Shown one piece after another: positions 12,894 to 21,788 of a stretch of 42,869 nucleotides of DNA (position 1 is its first letter; each line of letters begins with the position of its first letter). The notes beneath the pieces were generated by a model, which was given only the letters and a program-made list of their open reading frames with translations, had not been told where the DNA came from and made no database searches. Source of the DNA: Acanthaster planci (lineage: Eukaryota; Echinodermata; Asteroidea; Valvatida; Acanthasteridae); contig NW_019091652.1 of the NCBI RefSeq assembly GCF_001949145.1, positions 201,491 through 244,359 of the forward strand, read 5' to 3'. The translations under genes were made by a program, and so were the position numbers.

Positions 12894-15800
12894 ACCAGCT
12901 ATGGCTGTGGTTTCTTGTGTGGAAATTATAAATGGTGCTGTGTGGCTTGCACATTAAAGCAAGGGATGTACACATATGCACTGGCTTAATCCTACAGGTA
13001 TGGGAAGTGTGGACATAAAGGAGTATGCAGAATCAATCTTACTTAGAACTGAATGTGCAGACAAACCTGCATCACCTTACAAAGTGCACCTGCATTGTGC
13101 AAGTAGGTGTGGGTATATTATGGAAGCGATACTTAAGTACTTATTAGTTCAGTTGTTTCCTAGTTCAGGATAACACATTTTATTAAAAATGTCAGTGCCT
13201 CCAATTTCGTCAACCCCAAAGTTATGTCCAACATTTGTTTCATTTACCTATACAACACAGATGTATTTGGAAACTAAAAAGAAAGTTTTATCCCTCCATA
13301 TCAATGTATTTGTCCTATTTCCTAGTTTGAGCAGATGCTAATCAAGTAAGACAATGCAGTTTGTTCATTTTAAAAACATGCACATGGATGAATGCTGCTA
13401 TCCTTTGATCAGCTTGTTCAGTTTCATGGCACAGGACTGAAATTTAAGCTCTAGCAGCTTGTAGGACTACATAATGATATGGAGAATGCCACAAGATTAT
13501 CCAATGCCTAGTGGAGAACATATCTGCACATCTGCAAAACCCTGAACATCACATGCATGTCTAAAAATGGGCCATTTTTAAGCACTATGCCAGGAATTTT
13601 ATTGCCACATTGTACACATTTTGATAGAACAGTGAAATCTTATGTCCATGAAGTGTTAGTTTTGTAATCCAAATTGTGTTGCTGAATCAAAATTGGAAGG
13701 GTGAATCCTGTTCTTAATGATGAAAAATTCGGAGCTAGGAAAATCAGAGTATTCTGCACAAACCAGGTATTGTATGTTTATAACGGTACATTATTCATTG
13801 TTATTGTCAAGGATGCACCTGTACATAAATTCCTCTCAATCACCTTGATGAATGACATTGTAACATTGTCATCTTTGGGTTTGTCTCCAGCTGCAGTTGT
13901 ATCTGAGTTTATAAACCCCCTTCTGTCTGAGTTCGTACATGTAAACCCTCTTCTTCTGCTTGTGAACACAATTATGTGAATGGATTACTCTCTGATAGAG
14001 TTTTATTACTGACTTGATCTGTGTTTTCTGTGCAAGAATATTTGTTAAGTAATGTTACTTAAGGTTCATTAAAATTCTTCATTAGCAGTACACCAAATAG
14101 TCACCACAGATGCCAACTGGTCAGCATTACTACGGTACATGTATAAAATGGACCAGTGTTTATATGAACTTGTATGCAATAAATTTCTGTAAGGAATTGA
14201 AAACTCACAAATCATTTTTGACTTGTGAAGTTTCAGGCCCCTGTACCTTTGTAGGATGAATTCTGTCCTTCATTGGAGTGATCATGTAATGGATACATCA
14301 TACATTTTATTTAGGGTGTATTGTTTTTTTTTGTGAGAACTCGTATAGGGGACAACATGAGTTCTTATAACCTTTAAGCAAAGGGCAGATATACAGGTAC
14401 ATGTTTTATTTTTCTCTATTTCCATACGCTTGTATCTTATCTCTTTATCAAAAAACACTTTTTTCTCACATTCAGCAATGTGTCACTGACCTGAAGTATT
14501 GAACACATTTTACTCTAAAAAAAAATTAATTTTAATGTCAACTAAAGTGAAGGAAATTCTCTCCTGTTTGGAGAGTTCAATTTATTTAGTGTTTATAGGG
14601 AAATGCATGCCTTGTATATTTATGTGTTGATTCTGATCCAGCTGAAGTATTGCGTACATTGTATTCTTTGATGTCAAGCTTGTTTTTTTACTGTTCTGGT
14701 TAAAATTCCTTACCTTTTTTACAGAAAAGATTTTAAACAGTGTTCCAAGCATGGACCAATGTTTATTTCTTAAGACCCACCATGTAGTGCAATAATTGGC
14801 ATTTACCATGTTGGCACATGTACATTGTACATGCATTTACTGATGAATATTAAAGATGGCAGTATGTTTGAATTGGTGTTTCTCAGAAACACCCAACAAG
14901 TTATTAACATTTTATGGTCTTTCACAGAGACACACTTTGGCTGAAAGAATCATGACAACTTTGAAATATTTATGAAACAAGAAGTTTTGTTGCCAAAGTG
15001 AAAATAACATTGGGCAGTTTTATTGGGGAATACTTCCAAGTATCTTTATAAAATGGAAATAGGGAATGTTTAGATGGATGTTAAAAGTTGCCTTGAAAAG
15101 CCTGATTCTGTGAAGTACATGTATGACGTGCTTTTTGTTTGAAATTGATGTGTTATTGAGAAATGACGGCTGGAACATGCTGCATTAGAACTCTTCAGTG
15201 ATTCTCATGCAGTCGCATCATTCATTTTGTGTTAATGTGTATTGCGTGTAAAATTTGGAGAAGTTACAGTCTCTTGTGGAAGATGATTCAGCAGTTTGTT
15301 GGGCAAATGATTAGGGCTTGGGAGGAAATATGGATTGCCACTGTGCAATCTTATCAATCATTATAGAATATGTGTAACCACAAAATAAGACAGTCTTCGG
15401 GAAAATAAAAGTTTATTAAATTTACTTCTAGATTGAATTCGCTATGGTAACAATTTTAGTGCTGTTGACTTTTGGGGTTAATTGGAACTTGATACAGGCA
15501 TGAGCTCTAAAAGTATACCGTTCGTATATGGGGGCAGGAACCATTGATGAGTTATACATGTATACATTTACCTTGGATATCTTATGATGAAGGTCATTCT
15601 GCCCTAAAAATTTAACCACTTCCTGCTGGGGACTCCTGAATCGGAGACGTATGCTTTATATGCGTGGCCAGGGTCTCCGAACTCGGACAAAGGAAACAGG
15701 GCCCTGTAACAAAAGACTGTACTCCGAACAAAATACCAGGCTGCTGGGCATTATCAACATTTTTCACTCTCAAAAGTGGTGATATTCCAGCCTTGTTTTG

Positions 15801-18800
15801 AAACTGTATACCAGGATTTGGGGCATTTAGAGCAAGCGGATTACCACCAGGGACAAAAGCACTCCACCACCTGCAGCGATGAGCCACACAGCACCGCTGC
15901 ACGCCAATCTGGCCCCTATTGAAAAGAGGTCAGCGGTGCACTAAGCCAGGTTTGTGAACAAAAGAAAGTTACATAACACTGCACAATGTGGGCTCTGTTT
16001 ACAGGGCTGCAGGACTGGCTGAAATACTCCAGCGTCAATGAAGGTCACCTGTCAACTTAGAGTAGTGCCTAAAGATTACTTCATGCGGCTATAAACGTCC
16101 ATTAAATGAAATGATGAATTTTTGAGGAATTTTGAAAATGGAAAAAAATGACAATTATGCCAGCCCAGCATCATCAACATTGAAAAATGCCCCGGCATGA
16201 AGTGGTTAAGTTAGTCAGAAATTCAGAAATACTAACTCTGACAGTCATTTTATCATCTAGTAAAATGCAAACAACAGTGACTTGATTTGTTACTTTGGCC
16301 ATCTGTTGTGTAAATGAAGATGGTGTAAATTTGCATTCATTTGCAGTGAGACTTTGCATCATTTTATTTTACAGATCAATTCATGTCCAGCAGGCTGGAC
16401 TATCAACTTATTTGTTGAACCAGTATGTAGTTTGGTTTTCAGGTTTTTGTCGACAAATCACTTGGTTTAGTAATTTTGTATTCCCTCTCCAGTGTTCATA
16501 TTAACTGTTGAATATGACAGTTGGTTCTAAGAAAGAGTAGTTGATTTATTTGTTGACTGTGTACATTAAGCTTTGACATTGGAAATGCATGTGTACTCTA
16601 CTTTTTAGAATGAAGTCTACAAGTCCATGTGCATCATCATGTTCATAAGGTCTATCTTTTCACTTTGATTGTGCATTGTGAAGCTGTAAATACAAGGGCT
16701 TAAGAACCACATGACAGGTAACCCCTGTAGGTAGAAATGTTGGTCATTATTTATCATGCATGTATGTATTATAAAGAAAGTTTTGTACTTCTGTGAAATC
16801 TCAATACAGTTTTGAATTCAAAGAGAATTGCTGTTGTTTCTACATCTTGCCAGGGCCATTCAGTCCTACTTGTATTTTCATGTTCATGTAGCTCACTTTA
16901 AACAGTCAGAAACGAAGCATTTTATATAATCACATACACCCTCCACTTGACAACATTTTTAGAGCCTTTTCTTGGTATTGTTGTCTTAGGAAGAACAAGG
17001 TGGTTTACATTTTGTACACAGACTTCCTTCATTTCACTTGTAAATATTCTATTCTTCCCCAGTATTTATTAAAAATTGTACACAACAGTTGAGTTCCTGT
17101 AATGTGTCACAGTGTGTATTAATTTGTGTCTTGCCACAATAAAGTATCAACAAGTTCATCCCAAACAAGTTTTTGTTTATGAGCTGTTAATAGATGGCTC
17201 AATAGCTAATTTTTCTATTTTGCCATATTGAAGGTAGTGGTACCAGGATTCAGTTAGCTTAAAGTTTAGTGTCCAACCTATCTACAAAAATGATGTAAAT
17301 ACCTGGTATGTACAGCTTCTTAAGTTCAAAATGTTTCACTCATGCTTAGCAATCTGGGCTGAAGTCAGGAGAGGAAGGTCATTGTGGAATTCAAGACTAG
17401 TATTCAAGTTTATTACATGACTAAGGCAGAGCATTAGTACTTTATTCTGTTTTTGTTGAGTTTTCTGTAAGTTGACAAAAAAAATTCAGATATGGATTTC
17501 TGAAAGAAGGCGGAACAGAAACATGGTTTAACAATGCCAGCATTTGTTCTTTTCCAGTGGGGCGGTGGTGAAATTTCTGAAATTGTAATCAAAGAGCTTT
17601 CCCTTTTAATACAAGTGCCCTGATGACTCAACACGTGTCGGGCTTTTGAAATCGGCAAACATTACCACCTGTTCTTCACTAGCAAATACTTATGCTCCTG
17701 ATCAAGTGTACTATGTACATATATGTGTGTTTTCTATCTCAGAGCATTACAGTGACCTTCAAGCCCAACATACTGAGTTAGTCCATACCTCTGATGAACA
17801 GAAACAGTTGATCAGCAAATTAGAAAGAGATCTGATGAGTGTGAATGCTCTGTCCACGATGTATATTAGAGGAGAAGGTGAGGTAAGTAACACCTGCTGA
17901 TGCCTTGTTATGCTATGACACCTGCTGCAAGAGGCTACCTTGGGTATGTGGTCCATAATTACTCTTCTCTTCCCCTTGTGAATAATATTGTGCAGAAAAT
18001 GCCTGAAATTCAGGGGGCTTTCTGCATCGTCTAACAGATTTGATCATTTCCAGATGGATAACTACAATGTAGATGATGTGTTTTGTCATTTAGGGGGAAG
18101 CAACTCCATCAAGCACTGAGGCAGGCTTTGCAGCAGAGGCAGTCAGAGAAACAGTGCCATTAGGTGAGTTAGCTTTTTGTACAGGCGTGCAATTTTTCCT
18201 TGGATCAGCTGATTTCCTCTTTTTTTTCACTTCACACTCATGCCACTTGACAGTGAAAAACACTGTACAAAGTCTTGTAAAGAATGGAATTTCCTTGTTT
18301 TTGTCAAAGTCCAAGTTGTATGCCTGTTTTTAGCTTAATCTTGAAGTAGTGTGATTTTTAGAGTTTTAATAATTCAGGTTTTGGAAGTTTTTGCATTTTG
18401 TACGAAACAGCAAGTGAAATTCAGATAACTATCGTAGTCATTAGGGAAATATATATTGCTTTATTAGCTTTTACAAAGTAACGATACTTTAGTGTCATTG
18501 TCAGAAACCCAATGTTGTAAGTTTGGTGGATTTTTTGCCCCTCATTCTCATCATTGAAATTAGATCAACATCCTTACAACTCCATCAAAGTGACAACTTG
18601 GGTAGTGGCTCTGTTCAGCTTTGAATTTGTAAGGTAAACTTGGGAGTTGCTAGGTCATTATATAAATCTCTAATCTAGGCACAGAGATAGGGAAGCTGTC
18701 ATCCCACTTTATAATGGTGGATGGTGTGGACAGTGTTCATCTTTCAAGCATTTTTGGTTGATTGATTTCTAACTCGTGACTAACTGATCTTTTATTTGGC

Positions 18801-21788
18801 AGGCAAAGGCTTGTCAGACAGTACCCATGGTGCCGCAGAATCCTTACTTCCTATTGTATCCAGTCAAAGAGAAAGATTCCGACTACGCAATCAAGAACTG
18901 GAAGCAGTGAGTTACCAATTGAAACACTAAATCATGAACACTAATTCAAGTGAAAATAATTCATTAGAGCTCTTTGTTTGACTGGTATGAATTGTGTTGA
19001 AAGGCTAAGAAAATGTAACCTTCAAAAGAGTTTTTTGACATTTAGACTTAAAAAATAAGATGTACTTGGCATGGGTATAAAAATTAGAAAGTCCTCCCTT
19101 TGCAGCATTGACTTTTTTGTCCTAAACAATTCTGTCTTTTGTTTCTGTTCAGGAAAATCGACAGCACCAGCAACAGGTGAATATACTGAAAGAAGAAACT
19201 GACAAACTGCGAACTGATAACATCAAGCTGTATGAGAAAATAAGATTCTTGCAAAGCTACAAAAACAGCAAGGTAATTTCTTTTCTTTACTGTAAACTTA
19301 AAACTTTGGAAAGAATATCTCTTATCTTTAAACGTGAGCTTGAGAATGAGCTATTGCTATTAAAAGTGGTCTTGATGTACAACTTTGACTTACGGTGTGT
19401 TGACAAAGTTTTCACCCTTATCATACAGTTTTTTTCCAAAATTTTATCTAGGTGTAAGCATACCCTTTTGTCCATCACAAGTGCATCAACTGGAAGTAGT
19501 TCTTAACCACTACCAGCCGGGGACTCCGAAATCGGAGCCGTATGGTTTATATGTGTGGCCGGGGTCTCCGACCTCGGACAAAGGAAACAGGGCCCTGTAA
19601 CAAAAGACCCTATTCCAAACAAAAGACCAGGCTGCTGGGCATTACCGGCATTTTTCACTCTCAAAAGTGGTGATAATCCAGCGTTATTTTGAAACCGTAT
19701 ACCAGGGTTTGGGGCATTTAGAGCAAGCGGATTACCACCGGGGACAAAATCTCTCCACCACCACAGCGATGAGCCACACAGCAACGCTGCATGCTAATCT
19801 GGCCCCTATTGAAAAGAGGTCAGCAGTGCACTGAGCCAGGTTCGTGACCAAAAGACAGTTGTATAACACCGCACAATCTGGGCTCTGTTTGCAAGGCTGC
19901 AGGCCTGGCTGAAATATTCGGGCGTCAATGAAGGTCACCTGTCAACTTAGAGTAGTGCCTAAAGATTACTTCATGCGGCTATAAACGACTGCTAAATGGA
20001 GTGATGAATTGTTGAAGGATTTTGAAAACGGAAAAAATGATACTCATGCCGGCCCAGCATCATCAACATTGAAAAATGCCCCGGCATGAAGTGGTTAATT
20101 ATGTTGTCTGCCTTTCTTTCTTTGATTGGTATTTTTGATATATAGTTGTGCATTTTATCCCAAGGGTTCTTCTGGACATGATGACACAGAGAGTCGTTAC
20201 TCAACTCAGTATGAACAACGGCTTGATCCATTCAACTCATTCAGCAGGAAAGAGAAACAAAGAAAATACATGAACCTTAGCCCCTTTGACAAGGCAACTC
20301 TTAACATGGTAAGTAGGCATCCTGCACTGTGACAAAAAGGTTGTAATGGCCATGCTGTGAGTGAATTTAAATGCTTCCTACGTGTTGCAAATATAAATTC
20401 ACTCCCCAAACAAGGAAATTTCTTCAGTCAAACTTGCAAAATATTTAACCTAAATTGTCAATTTCATAAACTGATGGAAGCAGGCTTTGGANNNNNNNNN
20501 NNNNNNNNNNNNNNNNNNNNNNNNNNNNNNNNNNNNNNNNNNNNNNNNNNNNNNNNNNNNNNNNNNNNNNNNNNNNNNNNNNNNNNNNNNNNNNNNNNNN
20601 NNNNNNNNNNNNNNNNNNNNNNNNNNNNNNNNNNNNNNNNNNNNNNNNNNNNNNNNNNNNNNNNNNNNNNNNNNNNNNNNNNNNNNNNNNNNNNNNNNNN
20701 NNNNNNNNNNNNNNNNNNNNNNNNNNNNNNNNNNNNNNNNNNNNNNNNNNNNNNNNNNNNNNNNNNNNNNNNNNNNNNNNNNNTTGTCACATCCCACTAA
20801 CCTACATGTAGCTCAGTGACTCAGGACATGAAGGAATACTGTAGCCATACTAAACCAACCTGTCTAGCTGATGTACATGTACCTGAACTGTTAAGGTACT
20901 GTACATTACAAGTTCCTTACAATTATGAAACATTGACTTTATACATGTTATACATGTAAAGAATTCTTAGTAATTAGTAAACGACCATTTCCTAATGATA
21001 TCAACCTTCAACTGTCAGGGCTCTTTGGTATCATCTATTAAAATTTTGCCATATAATTACTTGATTATCACATTTTGTGTGATTTTTACAGGGCCGTCTG
21101 ATCTTATCCAATAAAATTGCGCGTATGATAGCCTTCATGTATGTAATGATCCTACACATACTGGTATTCTTGGTGCTGTATAAGATGGCATATACATCAG
21201 CTTGCAAGAGGGACTTAGCTGCTGAATGCTACCACCAGTAAGTATTACGATTAATTAAAGACCCTTAATTTTATTCCCATGAGTGGCCTTATAAGTTTGT
21301 AGGAACAGTAAACCCTCGATTGTATCAGATATTACCTCAAAAGATACATTTTCCACATGTACGTCTAAGCAGGGTCATATTTCATTTAGGGTTTATTGTT
21401 AGTGTTTGTTGTTTTTAAGACTTCAGAAGATTTTTCAAGATGTATTTAATTATGCTGTTGCTTTTGTGCAAACAGCCAGCTTTTCATTGACAGAAGATGA
21501 TTGTGACATCTACAGACCACATGCTTGCATGTTGATAATAGCCTGTTTGTTCTACTTAATTTGTTCCTTGAATTTTTTTGGAGGACAATTTTATTTAAAT
21601 TAATTCTTTTATCAACAATACTACCTCCCTATTCTACCCCCACCGTACTCCATAATTCGTGTACTTAATTTTCCCCCGTCATCAGTTTTTACATTATTTT
21701 CATGTTCAGGTTTCAAGAACACATGAATCATTTCCACCCAGGAGACAAGGTACTACAAAACATGATGGAAGGTCTTGGAAATGGTTGA
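2912..21788 (+). CDS. CUX1 (CASP isoform): CASP isoform, Golgi coiled-coil membrane protein (5' partial)
   Basis: The same four coiled-coil exons splice instead to seven downstream exons: 17743-17882, 18094-18163, 18803-18906, 19153-19272, 20165-20308, 21092-21237 and 21710-21788. Phases match at every junction, giving 458 residues in the window and a TGA at 21786-21788. The product ends with a coiled coil, the conserved block [18 protein letters not shown], the block [20 protein letters not shown], one C-terminal membrane segment and a short lumenal tail. This is the known layout of CASP, a tail-anchored golgin of Golgi tethering. The membrane segment keeps the Tyr and His spaced as in other CASP/giantin-like anchors. 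Human CASP is about 680 residues, so roughly one third is missing on the left. Transcript choice between this and the homeobox cassette is inferred from structure, not seen as RNA. Confidence 0.93.
3308..3452 (+). repeat. left inverted terminal repeat of the DIRS-like element
   Basis: AGTCTACAGCGCTCTACCTA at 3311-3330, then CCCAAACAGT and on to the segment TGGTGCACCCTGACC. The first ~40 bp pair with 6547-6585 and the rest with 6694-6829, both inverted, with scattered mismatches. Confidence 0.75.
3862..4770 (+). pseudogene. GC-rich open frame inside the DIRS-like element (possible ORF1/gag remnant)
   Basis: A 302-codon frame in a stretch much richer in G+C than its surroundings; other frames are also partly open. 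The second half contains three decayed repeats of about 150-190 bp (start points near 4371, 4523 and 4712, words like CTTTCAACTGGATATCACCG). No conserved domain recognised. Position suggests the first ORF of the element but this is inference. Confidence 0.35.
5208..5288 (+). pseudogene. DIRS-like RNase H C-terminal remnant
   Basis: The frame reads [20 protein letters not shown] then DALSLG and a stop. The IH.AG..N...DALS pattern is the typical end of retroelement RNase H domains. Upstream reverse-transcriptase motifs were not recognised. Confidence 0.6.
5970..6320 (+). pseudogene. DIRS-like tyrosine recombinase remnant
   Basis: [20 protein letters not shown] at 5970 matches the CPVRAL..YL element of DIRS recombinases. 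After a stop and frame change, [16 protein letters not shown] at 6190 carries the H-x-x-R catalytic pair, followed by [15 protein letters not shown], resembling the W.S..TF..(F/Y)YL.DV end that holds the catalytic Tyr. The Tyr itself is not visible, so the enzyme is dead. Confidence 0.65.
6589..6859. repeat. 271-bp palindromic element next to the DIRS-like right end
   Basis: The 31-bp arms at 6604-6634 and 6812-6842 are perfect inverted copies (GGTCTACTAGAGAATACCTA and onward), extended outward by CATTAAGTGTGG-type sequence with a few mismatches. The interior is the second part of the right inverted repeat. It could be the internal complementary region of the DIRS element or a solo fold-back element. 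Confidence 0.7.
6900..6965 (+). CDS. CUX1: CUX/CASP shared coiled-coil exon b
   Basis: 66 nt, phase 0 on both sides. It encodes 22 residues starting [20 protein letters not shown], nearly identical to the matching vertebrate CUX1/CASP exon. It lies only about 40 bp downstream of the DIRS/MITE palindrome, so the 3.8-kb intron before it is mostly mobile DNA. Confidence 0.93.
7241..7369 (+). CDS. CUX1: CUX/CASP shared coiled-coil exon c
   Basis: 129 nt, 43 codons, phase 0 both sides, acceptor ending at 7240 and GTGAGT donor at 7370. It begins [20 protein letters not shown] and continues as regular coiled-coil heptads. This is one of the best conserved segments of CASP and CUX1. Confidence 0.94.
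7617..7842 (+). CDS. CUX1: CUX/CASP last shared exon with the alternative donor
   Basis: 226 nt, enters in phase 0 and leaves in phase 1. It ends in the conserved [13 protein letters not shown] block and a strong GTGAGT donor at 7843. This donor can be joined in frame either to the homeobox cassette at 8910 or to the CASP cassette at 17743. It is therefore the branch point between a nuclear and a Golgi protein. Confidence 0.94.
7843..8909 (+). other. intron between shared exons and the homeobox cassette
   Basis: 1.07 kb without recognised genes. Begins with the branch-point donor GTGAGT. Nothing notable except simple AT-rich sequence. Confidence 0.5.
8910..9470 (+). CDS. CUX1: CUX-specific exon with CUT repeat 1
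   Basis: 561 nt entering in phase 1 and leaving in phase 1. A Gln/Ala-rich start is followed by a His/Gln run from mixed CAT/CAG codons at about 9106-9150. The CUT domain is at about 9226-9450 and contains [20 protein letters not shown] and the KGREPF turn, the DNA-contacting core of CUT domains. A second in-frame acceptor six bases downstream (AG at 8914-8915) could drop two residues. Donor GTGAGC at 9471. Confidence 0.94.
9106..9150 (+). repeat. His/Gln-coding trinucleotide run in CUX
   Basis: A CAT-rich run followed by CAG/CAA codons encodes a His tract then a Gln tract between the Gln-rich start and CUT1. Mixed codons suggest it is not a pure expanding microsatellite. Confidence 0.8.
9842..10588 (+). 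CDS. CUX1: CUX-specific exon with CUT repeat 2
   Basis: 747 nt, phase 1 on both sides. Near the start is [17 protein letters not shown], resembling the conserved inter-CUT helix of CUX proteins. A low-complexity Gly/His/Pro/Ser linker follows. CUT2 lies at about 10354-10578 with [19 protein letters not shown] and [20 protein letters not shown]. Donor GTGAGT at 10589. Confidence 0.94.
11036..11665 (+). CDS. CUX1: CUX-specific exon with CUT repeat 3
   Basis: 630 nt, phase 1 on both sides. It opens with ASGFWMEQQ, then a Ser/Thr/Pro-rich spacer. CUT3 lies at about 11425-11640 ([20 protein letters not shown], then [15 protein letters not shown] and KGREPYIRM). CUT3 next to the homeodomain is the stable DNA-binding pair in this family. 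Donor GTAAGT at 11666. Confidence 0.94.
12034..12893 (+). CDS. CUX1: CUX terminal coding exon with cut-class homeodomain
   Basis: 860 nt ending at TGA 12891-12893. The homeodomain occupies about 12088-12265: it starts [15 protein letters not shown] and its recognition helix reads [14 protein letters not shown]. His at homeodomain position 50 is the cut-class hallmark. Position 52 is His where vertebrate CUX proteins have Tyr. The remaining ~205 residues are Ser/Thr-rich and end in an acidic ...GDEWEF tail of unknown role. Confidence 0.95.
14178..14183 (+). promoter_or_regulatory. candidate CUX poly(A) signal (proximal)
   Basis: AATAAA about 1.3 kb after the CUX stop codon. It would end the homeobox transcript before the CASP exons. 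The hexamer is common by chance in AT-rich DNA and use is unproven. Confidence 0.3.
15612..16209 (+). mobile_element. 590-bp TTAA-flanked MITE, copy A
   Basis: TTAA at both ends encloses 15616-16205. Termini are imperfect inverted repeats (CCACTTCCTGCTGGGG at left, CCCCGGCATGAAGTGG at right). TTAA target duplication is characteristic of piggyBac-type elements. No transposase; an open frame on the minus strand is shared with copy B only by descent. Located in the likely CUX 3' UTR. Confidence 0.8.
17138..17143 (+). promoter_or_regulatory. candidate CUX poly(A) signal (distal)
   Basis: AATAAA about 4.2 kb after the CUX stop and 600 bp before the first CASP-specific exon, followed by TG/T-rich sequence near 17168-17180. 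It would give a long 3' UTR that includes the MITE at 15612-16209. Confidence 0.35.
17743..17882 (+). CDS. CUX1 (CASP isoform): CASP-specific exon 1
   Basis: 140 nt, enters in phase 1, matching the donor at 7842, and leaves in phase 0. It encodes a coiled coil starting [20 protein letters not shown]. The GTAAGT donor at 17883 is required; the GTGAGG five bases earlier would bring a stop in the next exon. Confidence 0.9.
18094..18163 (+). CDS. CUX1 (CASP isoform): CASP-specific exon 2
   Basis: 70 nt, phase 0 in and phase 1 out. It encodes a short Ala/Glu/Thr-rich linker ([19 protein letters not shown]). This linker is variable in CASP proteins, so the assignment rests on splice sites and phase. 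Confidence 0.82.
18803..18906 (+). CDS. CUX1 (CASP isoform): CASP-specific exon 3
   Basis: 104 nt, phase 1 in and phase 0 out. It contains [20 protein letters not shown], a block almost invariant among CASP proteins and therefore strong evidence for identity. Confidence 0.94.
19153..19272 (+). CDS. CUX1 (CASP isoform): CASP-specific exon 4
   Basis: 120 nt, 40 codons, phase 0 both sides. It includes [18 protein letters not shown], matching the conserved CASP LRADNIKLFEKIKFLQSY block. It is the end of the long coiled coil. Confidence 0.94.
19503..20098 (+). mobile_element. 590-bp TTAA-flanked MITE, copy B
   Basis: Same family and orientation as copy A (element 19507-20094), flanked by TTAA, in the CASP intron between exons 4 and 5. 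It is clearly similar to copy A along its whole length, with scattered substitutions, for example the shared segment AGAGTAGTGCCTAAAGATTA. Confidence 0.8.
20165..20308 (+). CDS. CUX1 (CASP isoform): CASP-specific exon 5
   Basis: 144 nt, 48 codons, phase 0 both sides. It encodes the juxtamembrane block with [20 protein letters not shown] followed by [11 protein letters not shown], highly conserved in CASP. It lies about 70 bp after a MITE copy and 180 bp before an assembly gap. Confidence 0.94.
20492..20783. other. assembly gap (292 N)
   Basis: Runs of N in the CASP intron between exons 5 and 6. Open frames crossing it are artefacts. Confidence 1.
21092..21237 (+). CDS. CUX1 (CASP isoform): CASP-specific exon 6 with the membrane anchor
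   Basis: 146 nt, phase 0 in and phase 2 out. [11 protein letters not shown] leads into a single hydrophobic segment, [17 protein letters not shown], then a short Cys-containing lumenal stretch. The Tyr and His in this segment correspond to the residues conserved in the CASP transmembrane domain and related golgins. A C-terminal anchor with the coiled coil in the cytosol is expected from the family. Confidence 0.94.
21710..21788 (+). CDS. CUX1 (CASP isoform): CASP-specific terminal exon
   Basis: 79 nt. The first base completes a Gln codon, then [20 protein letters not shown] and a short Gly-rich end precede TGA at 21786-21788. It matches the short lumenal tail of CASP in length and His/Phe pattern. 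The acceptor is CATGTTCAG. Confidence 0.9.

Larger units (their letters stand above)
12894..17742 (+). other. CUX 3' untranslated region and intron before the CASP cassette
   Basis: No coding exon is recognised in these 4.8 kb. AT-rich sequence directly follows the CUX stop and holds several AATAAA hexamers (14178, 15404, 17138), so part is probably CUX 3' UTR. A complete 590-bp TTAA-flanked MITE lies at 15612-16209. For CASP transcripts the whole stretch is intron. Confidence 0.6.

Noticed and set aside
15612-15902. Open frames of 93-96 codons on the minus strand in MITE copies A and B with similar products
   Set aside because: They lie within the repeat, have no domain, and similarity follows from shared ancestry of the copies. 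Copy C does not preserve the same frame fully.
17871-17882. Earlier GTGAGG donor for the first CASP-specific exon
   Set aside because: It would put the next exon into a frame that reaches a stop within ten codons; the GTAAGT donor keeps the CASP frame.
20357-20819. Open frames of about 110-147 codons across 20492-20783
   Set aside because: They exist only because N bases contain no stops; this is an assembly gap.
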